DNA of 25,245 bases, from contig CAKRTP010000014.1 in the NCBI GenBank assembly GCA_934402155.1, positions 1 through 25,245 on the forward strand, written 5' to 3'. The stretch comes from an uncultured Blautia sp. (GTDB taxonomy: Bacteria; Bacillota; Clostridia; Lachnospirales; Lachnospiraceae). Below, piece by piece: positions 1 to 7,430 of this stretch (positions within the stretch are counted from its first letter, which is position 1; every line of letters starts with the position of its first letter). The notes under the pieces are model-generated. The model ran no database searches and was not told where the DNA came from. It saw only the letters and a program-made list of their open reading frames with translations. A program made the translations under genes and the position numbers.

Positions 1-29
1 TAGCAGAGATGTTTGAGAATGTAGAATAA
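1..29 (+). CDS. possible 3' end of an upstream gene
   Basis: One frame reads AEMFENVE and stops with TAA at 27-29. A terminator-like hairpin follows 25 bases later, as expected for the tail of a gene whose body lies outside the window. The other two plus frames also stop within 24 bases, so the choice of frame rests only on the acidic, protein-like reading and the hairpin. No function can be given. Confidence 0.25.
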
Positions 30-53
30 TCACAATTTAATATGAACAGCATG

Positions 54-85
54 AAAGCCCTCGGGAGTTAATCCTGGAGGCTTTT
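54..85 (+). terminator. probable rho-independent terminator
   Basis: The arms at 54-66 and 72-84 pair over 13 positions with one mismatch around a five-base loop. The outer part is AAAGCC/GGCTTT. The T tail is short and broken (TTTT then GGTGTT), so termination may be partial. It would close the gene ending near base 29. Confidence 0.45.
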
Positions 86-345
86 GGTGTTAAATAAGCT
101 CTGATTTTGTTGGCTTGCGAATACTGTATTCCTCTATTAAATCTTTAATAGCAGCAACATGCACCTGTTATATCCTCTTGCATCAAAAATAAATGTCGAC
201 AACTGGGAATCCCAGAGAGAGGCATTCTCCACAAGTCAATAGACAATATTATACTTTTGATGTGACAACAATACAGGATAAGGCAGAAATTATACAAAAA
301 ATGCATAAAAATATCGTGTGAGTTTCAAAAAAGGTAATAAAGGTA
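86..345. other. non-coding stretch, possible decayed minus-strand gene tail
   Basis: No convincing gene is present. On the minus strand, 90-167 reads 25 codons ending in KPTKSELI and a stop. That frame is closed just upstream by a TAA at 168-170, while a neighbouring frame continues with MQEDITGA around 160-183. This could be a frameshifted remnant of a coding sequence or chance. The rest is AT-rich and unremarkable. Confidence 0.3.
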
Positions 346-374
346 ATAAAAAATCCGAAGTCCTAGAACCTCGG
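346..374 (-). terminator. terminator of the tRNA-Pro transcript
   Basis: Read on the minus strand, CCGAGGTT (374-367) pairs with GACTTCGG (362-355) around the loop CTAG, with two G-T pairs. A run of Ts follows (ATTTTTTATT). It lies 26 bases beyond the 3' end of the tRNA-Pro gene, so it is the natural end of that transcript. Confidence 0.7.
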
Positions 375-399
375 AAACCCTTGATTTTACAGCCTCAAA

Positions 400-473
400 T
401 CGGGGCAACAGGATTTGAACCTGCGACCTCACGGCCCCCAGCCGTGCGCGCTACCAAGCTACGCCATACCCCG
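400..473 (-). tRNA. tRNA-Pro (anticodon GGG)
   Basis: The minus strand folds as a 74-base cloverleaf. The acceptor stem is CGGGGTA/TGCCCCG with one G-T pair, the D arm contains GCGTAGCTTGGTAGCGC, and the T arm has GTTCAAATC. The anticodon stem is CACGG/CCGTG around CTGGGGG, giving anticodon GGG, which reads CCC and CCT. The discriminator base is A and CCA is not encoded, so the end must be added by CCA-adding enzyme. It has its own promoter and terminator and is divergent from the leuA leader. Confidence 0.95.
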
Positions 474-482
474 GTGAGGATT

Positions 483-511
483 ATTATAGCAAGTAAAGTG
501 CTGATTTGCAA
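483..511 (-). promoter_or_regulatory. promoter of tRNA-Pro
   Basis: On the minus strand TTGCAA (511-506) is followed after exactly 17 bases by TATAAT (488-483), with a TGC extended -10 element. The start site would fall about 2-4 bases before the tRNA 5' end at 473. Confidence 0.8.
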
Positions 512-532
512 CTGCTTTTTTTGATTTAACAC

Positions 533-561
533 TTGACAAGATTAAAATGTCATGCTAATCT
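533..561 (+). promoter_or_regulatory. promoter of the leuA T-box transcript
   Basis: TTGACA (533-538), a 17-base spacer and TAATCT (556-561) with TGC before it form a near-consensus sigma-A promoter. Transcription should begin near 568, at the start of the T-box leader. Confidence 0.8.
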
Positions 562-567
562 AACTAC

Positions 568-869
568 ATCAGCGAAAACAAGAAGAAATGCAATGACAAG
601 GAATAGTACATGTAAACCGGAGCGCAGAGAGCTGTCGGCTGGTGTAAGGCAGCAGAAGGAATTCATGGAACTCGCCTTTGAGCATCTGTCCGAAATCCTG
701 AACAGGAGAGTAGATGCAGACGGTATCCACCGTTATATGGAGAGGATATAAGGATCCTGTGATTCCGTATCCCATGAGTGTATGAACCGTTCATAAATAA
801 GAGTGGTACCGCGAGAGTTATTGTCTTTCGTCTCTTACAGTAGTCTGTAGAGATGAGAGCTTTTTTTTT
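568..869 (+). promoter_or_regulatory. leucine T-box leader
   Basis: This leader switches leuA on when tRNA-Leu is uncharged. Stem I elements include an AGTA motif near 605 and a distal GCTGGTGTAAGGCAGC region around 637-652. The specifier loop reads GAACTCGCC, placing codon CTC (Leu) at 671-673. The conserved T-box core GAGTGGTACCGCGA is at 801-814, and a competing terminator follows at 825-869. Uncharged tRNA-Leu(GAG) would pair with CTC and, through its free CCA end, with the T-box bulge to favour the antiterminator. The short reading frames crossing this region are shadows. The T-box call is firm; the specifier assignment is by alignment of motifs from memory. Confidence 0.92.
825..869 (+). 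terminator. regulated T-box terminator
   Basis: CTTTCGTCTC-TACAG (825-840, one bulged T) pairs with CTGTAGAGATGAGAG (845-859) around the loop TAGT and is followed by nine Ts (861-869). It competes with the antiterminator that includes the T-box core at 801-814. Confidence 0.88.
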
Positions 870-950
870 GCACAGAATTTTAACCAGATCAGGTAAGGAT
901 CCTGCTTCGATCGCGAATATCCGTCTGACTGGAAAATGGAGGAAAAAATT

Positions 951-2606
951 ATGAAAAACGTAACAAAATATCAGAGACAGTATTTTATGCCGCCAGTGAA
1001 ATGTATGAAATGGACTGAGAAGGAATATGTGGATAAAGCCCCGATCTGGTGCAGTGTTGATCTTCGTGACGGAAATCAGGCACTGGTTATTCCGATGAGT
1101 CTGGAGCAGAAAATTGAATTCTTCAAGCTTCTTGTTGAAATTGGATTTAAGGAGATTGAAGTTGGCTTCCCGGCCGCATCTGAGACAGAATACACATTTA
1201 TCCGTACCCTGATCGAACAGAATCTGATTCCGGATGATGTTACTATTCAGGTGCTGACTCAGGCAAGAGAGCATATCATCCGAAAAACATTTGAGGCTGT
1301 CAAAGGAGCACCAAAGGCAATTGTTCACGTCTATAATTCTACTTCCGTAGCACAGCGTGAGCAGGTATTCAAGAAATCAAAAGAGGAAATCCTGAAGATT
1401 GCGGTAGATGGAGCAGCTCTTCTGAAGGACCTGGCTGACCAGACAGAAGGAAACTTCCAGTTTGAATACAGTCCGGAGAGCTTTACGGGAACAGAACCGG
1501 AATACGCACTGGAAGTCTGCAATGCGGTTCTGGATGTGTGGAAACCAACTCCGGATAACAAGGCGATCATTAATCTGCCGGTTACTGTGCAGCATTCCAT
1601 GCCTCATGTATATGCAAGTCAGGTTGAGTACATGTGCGAAAACATGAAATATCGTGAGAATGTTATCGTTTCTCTTCATCCACATAATGATCGTGGCTGT
1701 GGTGTTGCTGATTCTGAGATGGGTCTGCTGGCGGGTGCTGACAGAATCGAAGGAACCTTATTCGGAAACGGAGAACGTACAGGAAATGTGGATATTGTCA
1801 CACTGGCAATGAATATGTTTTCTCAGGGTGTAGATCCGAAACTTGATTTTTCTGCCATGCCGCATGTATGTGAAGTATATGAAGAGTGCACAGGAATGAA
1901 AGTGGATGAAAGAAGTCCATACAGTGGAGCACTTGTATTTGCTGCCTTTTCCGGTTCTCACCAGGATGCGATCGCCAAAGGCATGCACTGGAGAGAAGAA
2001 AAAGATCCGAACCGCTGGACAGTTCCATATCTTCCTATCGACCCGAAGGATGTCGGAAGAAACTACGATGCAGATGTTATCCGTATCAACAGCCAGTCCG
2101 GAAAAGGCGGTGTGGGATATATCCTGGAAACCAAGTATGGTCTGAACCTGCCGCCTAAGATGCGTGAAGCTATGGGATACGCAGCAAAGGCAGTATCTGA
2201 CCACAGTCACAAGGAACTTCATCCGGATGAGATTTTCAGTCTGTTTAAATCTACATTCGAAAATGTTGTCAGTCCGTACAGCATCAATGAGGTTCATTTC
2301 CAGCAGAAAGACGGTGGAATTGTTACTCAGGTAACCTCTACTTTTAATGGTACGACAATCACCACAGAAGCAGCTGGTAATGGTCGTCTGGATGCTGTCA
2401 GCAATGCACTTAAGAAAGCTTATGAACTGAAATTTAACCTGGTTACCTATCAGGAGCATGCGCTTGAGAAGAGCTCCAGTTCCAAAGCGATCGCCTATGT
2501 GGGAATTCAGAAACCAGACGGAACCCTCTCCTGGGGTGCCGGCGTCGATCCGGATATCATCCGTGCATCCATTGACGCACTTGTAACAGCAATCAATAAT
2601 CGATAA
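951..2606 (+). CDS. leuA: 2-isopropylmalate synthase
   Basis: This cytoplasmic enzyme joins acetyl-CoA to 2-oxoisovalerate in the first committed step of leucine synthesis. The 551-residue product is of the longer, type-2 LeuA form. The N-terminal TIM barrel carries DLRDGNQAL, where the metal- and substrate-binding R-D pair sits, and later the metal-binding HPHNDRG motif followed by GNGERTGN. The C-terminal third (about 430-551) corresponds to the regulatory LeuA dimer domain that binds leucine. The start is set at ATG 951 because GGAGG at 938-942 lies eight bases upstream; the earlier in-frame ATG at 936 overlaps that ribosome site. The gene is controlled by the leucine T-box leader and closed by the hairpin at 2641-2695. 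No other leu genes are in the window, so it is transcribed alone here. Confidence 0.95.
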   Translation: MKNVTKYQRQYFMPPVKCMKWTEKEYVDKAPIWCSVDLRDGNQALVIPMSLEQKIEFFKLLVEIGFKEIEVGFPAASETEYTFIRTLIEQNLIPDDVTIQVLTQAREHIIRKTFEAVKGAPKAIVHVYNSTSVAQREQVFKKSKEEILKIAVDGAALLKDLADQTEGNFQFEYSPESFTGTEPEYALEVCNAVLDVWKPTPDNKAIINLPVTVQHSMPHVYASQVEYMCENMKYRENVIVSLHPHNDRGCGVADSEMGLLAGADRIEGTLFGNGERTGNVDIVTLAMNMFSQGVDPKLDFSAMPHVCEVYEECTGMKVDERSPYSGALVFAAFSGSHQDAIAKGMHWREEKDPNRWTVPYLPIDPKDVGRNYDADVIRINSQSGKGGVGYILETKYGLNLPPKMREAMGYAAKAVSDHSHKELHPDEIFSLFKSTFENVVSPYSINEVHFQQKDGGIVTQVTSTFNGTTITTEAAGNGRLDAVSNALKKAYELKFNLVTYQEHALEKSSSSKAIAYVGIQKPDGTLSWGAGVDPDIIRASIDALVTAINNR

Positions 2607-2640
2607 AATAATCACAGGATAAACATTTGATTTTTTACAG

Positions 2641-2695
2641 CCTCTTTCTTTTCAACAGTTGTTTTCAAAACTGTCGAAAGGGAAGGGGCGTTTTT
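2641..2695 (+). terminator. strong terminator after leuA
   Basis: A 20-base arm (2641-2660) pairs with 2669-2688 with one A-C mismatch and a few G-T pairs, around an eight-base loop. CG and TTTTT follow. It separates leuA from the molybdenum hydroxylase genes. Confidence 0.85.
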
Positions 2696-2725
2696 ATGCA
2701 TGTTTCACAGAAAAAATTGTTCCTC

Positions 2726-2754
2726 TGGAAATTTCAAAAAAATTCTGCTAAACT
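2726..2754 (+). promoter_or_regulatory. candidate promoter of the molybdenum hydroxylase operon
   Basis: TGGAAA (2726-2731), a 17-base spacer and TAAACT (2749-2754) with a TGC extended element. The -35 box is poor. The site lies between the leuA terminator and the first gene at 2812, where a promoter is required. Confidence 0.4.
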
Positions 2755-2811
2755 AAAAATATGTATGCCTTTATTACAAAGTATGGATGAAAGAAAGGAA
2801 TCGATGCACAG

Positions 2812-3630
2812 ATGCTAAAAATCAAAAGCTATGTGAAAGTAAACAGCATTGCAGAAGCGTATGAGCTGAATCAGAAAAAAACAGCCTGTGTGCTTGGCGG
2901 AATGGTATGGCTCAAGATGGGAAACAGAAATATCTCAACAGCCATTGACCTCTCCGGCCTTGGACTTGAGGGGATCCGGGAGACAGATGATGAATTTGTG
3001 ATCGGATGTATGACATCTTTGCGAGAACTTGAAACAGATAAAAGACTGAACGAATATACACAGGGAGCCATTCGGGAGAGTGTTCGTCATATTGTAGGCG
3101 TACAGTTTCGAAACTGTGCGACGGTTGGCGGAAGTATCTGGGGCCGTTATGGATTTTCTGATGTATTAACAATGTTTCTTGGAATGGACACCTGGGTAGA
3201 ACTCTATGATGCCGGAAAAATCCCGCTGACAGAGTTTGTAAACAGAAAGAAAGACAATGATATTCTTGTGAATATCATTATAAAAAAACAGCCGCTTCGT
3301 GTCTGTTATATGAGTCAGAGAAATACAAAGACAGACTTTCCGGTGCTGACCTGCTGTGCATCTCTGATCGGAAATGAGGCAAGAACTGTGATAGGTGCAA
3401 GATCCGGCCGTGCGGTCATCGCAGAGGATCCGGAGCATATTCTGGAGGATTTTGCTGCAAAGAATGAAGAAGAACAAAAAGAGGCGATCCGGAAATTTGC
3501 CGGATATGCGGCAGAGCATGTTCCGACATCAGGCAACATGAGAGCATCCAGTGAATACAGAACTCTTCTTGTTGAGATTCTGACGAGGAGAGCATGGGAG
3601 AAAGTAGGAGGTATGAAGGATGAATATTAA
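2812..3630 (+). CDS. FAD-binding subunit of a xanthine dehydrogenase-family molybdenum hydroxylase
   Basis: A 272-residue protein matching the FAD subunit (CoxM/XdhB type) of three-subunit molybdenum hydroxylases, which passes electrons between the Fe-S centres and an acceptor. The second FAD-contact region is clear: CATVGGSIWG followed by SDVLTMFLGMDTWVEL, the counterpart of the TIGGN..SD..ALGA block. The first is altered: LGGMVWLKMGN where many relatives have a GGTDL-like loop. The C-terminal CO-dehydrogenase flavoprotein domain covers roughly 170-262. A GAAAGGAA ribosome site precedes ATG 2812 by about 11 bases. The last 11 bases overlap the next gene, so the two are translationally coupled. 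It heads a set with 3620-4087 and 4089-6383. Family assignment is secure; the physiological acceptor is unknown. Confidence 0.85.
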   Translation: MLKIKSYVKVNSIAEAYELNQKKTACVLGGMVWLKMGNRNISTAIDLSGLGLEGIRETDDEFVIGCMTSLRELETDKRLNEYTQGAIRESVRHIVGVQFRNCATVGGSIWGRYGFSDVLTMFLGMDTWVELYDAGKIPLTEFVNRKKDNDILVNIIIKKQPLRVCYMSQRNTKTDFPVLTCCASLIGNEARTVIGARSGRAVIAEDPEHILEDFAAKNEEEQKEAIRKFAGYAAEHVPTSGNMRASSEYRTLLVEILTRRAWEKVGGMKDEY

Positions 3631-4087
3631 ATTCTGGCTGAATGGTATACAGCGTCAGGAAGAGATCGATCCGGGAATGCTCCTGATCGATTTTCTGAGA
3701 GAAAAAGGCTGCTACAGTGTCAAAAGAGGCTGCGAAACAGCAAACTGCGGACTTTGTACGGTGCTGATGGATGAAAAACCGATTCTTTCCTGTTCTATGC
3801 TTGCGGCAAGAATTGACGGCAGAAGGATCGTGACTTTGGAAGGGCTTCAGAAGGAAGCCGAGGAATTTGGAAATTTTCTTGCAAATGAAGGCGCGGAACA
3901 GTGTGGTTTCTGTAATCCGGGATTTATCATGAATGTGATCGCAATGCTCCGTGAACTTGAAGAACCGGACGAAGAGCAGATCAAAGAATATCTGGCGGGA
4001 AATCTGTGCAGATGCTCCGGTTTCGTTTCTCAGACAGCAAGTATTCTGAAGTATCTGAACTATAAAAAAACACAGGAGGAATCATAA
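3620..4087 (+). CDS. 2Fe-2S subunit of the molybdenum hydroxylase
   Basis: A 155-residue electron-transfer subunit carrying two [2Fe-2S] clusters. The N-terminal plant-ferredoxin-type cluster is held by C38, C43, C46 and C58 (C-x4-C-x2-C-x11-C). The helical C-terminal domain cluster is held by C95, C98, C130 and C132 (CGFC and CRC). All eight ligands are present and the length is normal for CoxS/XdhC-type subunits. The gene overlaps the FAD subunit by 11 bases and ends one base before the Mo subunit start, with its ribosome site CAGGAGGA inside the 3' end. The arrangement FAD, Fe-S, Mo is the usual one for this enzyme class. Confidence 0.93.
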   Translation: MNIKFWLNGIQRQEEIDPGMLLIDFLREKGCYSVKRGCETANCGLCTVLMDEKPILSCSMLAARIDGRRIVTLEGLQKEAEEFGNFLANEGAEQCGFCNPGFIMNVIAMLRELEEPDEEQIKEYLAGNLCRCSGFVSQTASILKYLNYKKTQEES

Positions 4088-4088
4088 G

Positions 4089-6383
4089 ATGAAATATGTA
4101 AATCAGCCTGTACAGAAAACAGATGCAATGGCTCTTGTGAAAGGAAAACCTGTGTATACAGATGATCTGGCACCAAAGGATGCACTGATCGTCAAGGTTT
4201 TGAGAAGCCCTCATGCAAATGCGTGGGTGGACAGCATAAAGACAGAGAATGCCATGAAGGTTCCGGGTATTGCCTGTGTTCTTACCTATGAGGATGTTCC
4301 GCAGAAGCGTTTTACACTTGCCGGACAGACAGCCCCGGAGATGAGTCCTGATGACAGGCTGATCCTTGACCGTCATGTTCGTTTTGTCGGAGATGCTGTT
4401 GCGATTGTTGCGGGTGAGACAGAGGCGGCAGTTGATCTGGCACTTAAGAGGATACGCGTAAAATATCAGATGGAGAAGCCGGTTTTTGACATCCACGAAG
4501 CAAAGGATAATCCGATCCTGGTTCATCCTGAGGAGGACTGGAAACTTAAGATCCCGCTCGGCGGCGACAACAAAAGAAACCTGTGTGCGTCAGCAGTGGA
4601 AGAGCATGGTGATGTTGAGAAAGTTCTTAGTGAGTGCAAGTATACAGTAGAGCATACATATCATACCAGAGCAAATCAGCAGACTATGATGGAAACTTTC
4701 AGAACAGCATGCTACATGGATCATGTCGGAAGACTGATCGTTCTCTCCTCCACACAGATTCCGTTCCATGTCAGAAGAATCGTGGGTCGTGCACTTGATA
4801 TTCCGGCATCCAAAGTTCGTGTTATCAAACCGAGGATCGGCGGAGGTTTTGGGGCAAAACAGACTTCCGTCAGTGAAATTTATCCGGCGATCGTGACCTG
4901 GAAGACAGGACGCCCTTCCAAGATGATCTATTCCCGATATGAATCCATGATCTGTGCTACTCCTCGTCATGAGATGGAGATCACTGTACGTGCCGGTGCA
5001 GATGAGAACGGTATTATTCGTGTACTGGATGTTTATACTTTATCAAACACAGGAGCTTATGGTGAACACAGTTCTACGACGGTAGGTCTGAGCGGACATA
5101 AATCAATCGGGCTTTACAGACATACAGAAGCTTATCGTTTCGCGTTTGATGTGGTTTATACAAATGTTCAGTCTGCAGGTGCTTATCGTGGATATGGGGC
5201 AACGCAGGGTATTTTTGCAGTAGAGTCAGCGGTTAATGAACTGGCACATAAGATGGGAATGGATCCGGTAAAGATCAAGGAACTGAATATGCCGATCGAG
5301 GGAGGCCCTCTTCCGGGATATCCTGATGTTCCTTATGCACAGAGCTGTACGATGGACCGCTGTATGGCCAGAGCGAAAGAAATGATGAACTGGGATTCAA
5401 AATATCCGTTCCGCGATATGGGAAATGGCAAAGTCCGTGGTGTCGGTGTTGCGATGGCGATGCAGGGATCTTCGATAGCCGGTGTCGATGTCGGCGGTGC
5501 AGATATCAAACTTAATGAGGATGGATCTTATACGCTGGCACTTGGCTGTACAGATATGGGAACAGGATGCGATACGGTTCTGGCACAGATGGCAGCAGAA
5601 TGTCTGGAAACGCCTTTGGAAAATATCGTCGTATTCAGCGTGGATACAGATATCTCACCATATGACTCCGGATCCTATGCATCTGCAACGACATATACAA
5701 CAGGTATGGCAGTTGTAAAAGCATGTCACGAACTGCGCAGAAAGCTCTGTGAATTTGGTGCAGAAATGCTCGAAACAGATCAGGATAGTGTTGAGTTTGA
5801 TGGAAATTATGTGTTCTGCACAGAGGATGAGAGCAGAAAAGTATCTCTTGAGGAGATCGCACTCAAGAGTACCTTCTTTAATAACAAAGAACTCCAGGTT
5901 GTAAAACAGCATTCTTCACCGCTGTCTCCTCCGCCGTTTATGGTCGGTATGGCAGAAGTGGAAGTTGATAAGGAAACAGGAAGTGTGGATGTTCTGGATT
6001 ACGTTGCTGTTGTTGACTGCGGAACTCCGATCAACCCGAATCTTGCCCGTGTACAGACTGAGGGAGGAATCGCACAGGGAATCGGAATGGCACTTTTTGA
6101 GGATGTACAGTATACCGAAAAAGGCAAGATCCGAAATAATTCTCTGATGCAGTATAAGATTCCGACCAGACAGGATATCGGAGATATCAGAGTGGATTTT
6201 GAATGCAGTTATGAGGAAAGCGGTCCGTTTGGAGCAAAATCCATCGGAGAGCTTGTGATTGACACTCCGTGTCCGGCGATTGCCGAGGCAGTTTACAATG
6301 CAACAGGAGTACGGATACGTGAACTTCCGATCACTCCGGAAAAGATTGCAATGGAACTTCGCCGCAAAGAACTGGAGAAATAA
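4089..6383 (+). CDS. molybdenum-binding catalytic subunit, xanthine dehydrogenase family
   Basis: A 764-residue large subunit that hydroxylates a substrate, commonly an N-heterocycle or aldehyde, using water and a molybdopterin cofactor. The N-terminal a/b-hammerhead domain covers about 10-120. Mo-pterin binding follows, with GGGFGAK near 249-255, AYRGYGATQ in the middle and GTGCDTV. The catalytic glutamate is visible in GPFGAKSIGE (E721). The length fits CoxL/XdhA-type subunits. An AGGAGGA ribosome site precedes ATG 4089. No cofactor-maturation genes (MocA, XdhC-like, YqeB/YqeC or selD types) occur in the window, so maturation must be encoded elsewhere. Substrate cannot be read from the sequence: xanthine, another purine, nicotinate or an aldehyde remain possible. 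The gene is followed within two bases by a membrane-protein gene, suggesting one transcript. Confidence 0.9.
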   Translation: MKYVNQPVQKTDAMALVKGKPVYTDDLAPKDALIVKVLRSPHANAWVDSIKTENAMKVPGIACVLTYEDVPQKRFTLAGQTAPEMSPDDRLILDRHVRFVGDAVAIVAGETEAAVDLALKRIRVKYQMEKPVFDIHEAKDNPILVHPEEDWKLKIPLGGDNKRNLCASAVEEHGDVEKVLSECKYTVEHTYHTRANQQTMMETFRTACYMDHVGRLIVLSSTQIPFHVRRIVGRALDIPASKVRVIKPRIGGGFGAKQTSVSEIYPAIVTWKTGRPSKMIYSRYESMICATPRHEMEITVRAGADENGIIRVLDVYTLSNTGAYGEHSSTTVGLSGHKSIGLYRHTEAYRFAFDVVYTNVQSAGAYRGYGATQGIFAVESAVNELAHKMGMDPVKIKELNMPIEGGPLPGYPDVPYAQSCTMDRCMARAKEMMNWDSKYPFRDMGNGKVRGVGVAMAMQGSSIAGVDVGGADIKLNEDGSYTLALGCTDMGTGCDTVLAQMAAECLETPLENIVVFSVDTDISPYDSGSYASATTYTTGMAVVKACHELRRKLCEFGAEMLETDQDSVEFDGNYVFCTEDESRKVSLEEIALKSTFFNNKELQVVKQHSSPLSPPPFMVGMAEVEVDKETGSVDVLDYVAVVDCGTPINPNLARVQTEGGIAQGIGMALFEDVQYTEKGKIRNNSLMQYKIPTRQDIGDIRVDFECSYEESGPFGAKSIGELVIDTPCPAIAEAVYNATGVRIRELPITPEKIAMELRRKELEK

Positions 6384-6384
6384 T

Positions 6385-7422
6385 ATGGAAATGGCGATAA
6401 AGGGAACTCTGGCCGTTTTCTGGCTTGGTCTTGTGCCGCTTTTCGCAGGACGGCTGCTTTTTTGTAAAAGAAAGCAGCCTCTTCTGACAGAATGTTTTCT
6501 GAGTGGATATGCGCTCCTGTTTGCGGTTATGGAAGTCCTGACACTTCCTATGATATATCTGAAAATGCCGCTGCATGTCCTGACTGTCTCATATGGGGCG
6601 GCAGTGCTGCTTTTGGTGGCTGCCGGTATATTTGTGATGGTGAAACAGAAGGACAGCTTTCATTTTTCTTCTGCTTTTCGTATGGAAAACAGCTGTTTCT
6701 GGATTGCGGCAGTTCTGATCCTTCTTCAGATCATTATGTGTGTTTTTCTGGCACATATGGATGCAGATGATGCATTTTATGTGGCACAGGCGACAACAGA
6801 TGTACAGACAGATACCATTTTTGAAGTAATCCCATATACGGGACAAAAATATCACAGTATGCCGAGCAGATATGTTCTCTCGCCGTTTCCGGTATTTCTG
6901 GCCGTGGTAAGCAGACTGAGTGCCGGACTTCATCCTGCGATCATGGCACATATGATTTTTCCGGCGATATTTCTTATGGCTGCTTACAGTGTACAGTATC
7001 TTCTTGGAAGAAAATGGTTCCCGGATGACCGCAGAGGTCAGGGGATGTACCTGTTTTTTGTGGCATGTGTCTGCAGCTTTTCGGCATACTCTGTCTATAA
7101 TGTGGGAAGCTTTCAGATGGTTCGCCTGTGGCAGGGCAAAGCAGTACTCGCATCGGTTTTTCTGCCGTTTCTGTTTTATCTTGGACAGTCTGTGATGATG
7201 GAAAAAAAGTCTGAGTATCCATGGATACTTCTTGCTATGGCGGATATGAGCTGCTGTCTTTTATCTTCTATGGGGATTATCCTCGGGACATTAATGTTCG
7301 GTGTTTTTCTGCTTCTGTGCCTGGTATTTCAGAGAAACTGGAAGAATTTTCTGAAAGGCTTCTGCTGCTGTCTGCCATCGCTGCTGCTCGGAATTTTTTA
7401 TATTTTGGTATTTAAAGGATAG
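6385..7422 (+). CDS. DUF6077-like membrane protein, N-terminal part (possibly a broken gene)
   Basis: A 345-residue polytopic protein with about eight hydrophobic segments. A loop after roughly residue 125 contains HMDADDAFYVAQATT followed by PYTGQKYHSMPSRYVLSPFPVF; this Asp-rich loop resembles the active-site region of GT-C glycosyltransferases and matches my memory of Lachnospiraceae DUF6077 proteins. ATG 6385 follows GGAG by seven bases; the frame is open further upstream inside the Mo-subunit gene, but that part is a shadow. The protein stops abruptly after a transmembrane segment (ILVFKG). The next frame begins eight bases later and supplies what looks like the missing C-terminal half. 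So this may be one gene split by a frameshift, or two coupled genes. No catalytic function is proven, and its relation to the hydroxylase may be only positional. Confidence 0.7.
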   Translation: MEMAIKGTLAVFWLGLVPLFAGRLLFCKRKQPLLTECFLSGYALLFAVMEVLTLPMIYLKMPLHVLTVSYGAAVLLLVAAGIFVMVKQKDSFHFSSAFRMENSCFWIAAVLILLQIIMCVFLAHMDADDAFYVAQATTDVQTDTIFEVIPYTGQKYHSMPSRYVLSPFPVFLAVVSRLSAGLHPAIMAHMIFPAIFLMAAYSVQYLLGRKWFPDDRRGQGMYLFFVACVCSFSAYSVYNVGSFQMVRLWQGKAVLASVFLPFLFYLGQSVMMEKKSEYPWILLAMADMSCCLLSSMGIILGTLMFGVFLLLCLVFQRNWKNFLKGFCCCLPSLLLGIFYILVFKG

Positions 7423-7430
7423 GGAACGTG

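Noticed and set aside
533..751. A 72-codon plus-strand frame between tRNA-Pro and leuA
   Set aside because: It lies within the T-box leader, whose conserved RNA motifs explain the sequence.
663..1328. A 221-codon minus-strand frame
   Set aside because: It covers T-box and leuA coding sequence on the other strand; composition is rich in Cys, Phe and Leu as in typical shadows.
1758..2615. A 285-codon minus-strand frame opposite leuA
   Set aside because: It is antisense to well-conserved LeuA sequence and has no ribosome site or recognisable domain.
7405..7425. Programmed -1 frameshift site joining the two DUF6077-like frames
   Set aside because: TTT AAA G is present, but re-pairing in the -1 frame would be ATT/TAA with mismatches, and no strong downstream stem was seen; mutation or a true split is more likely.
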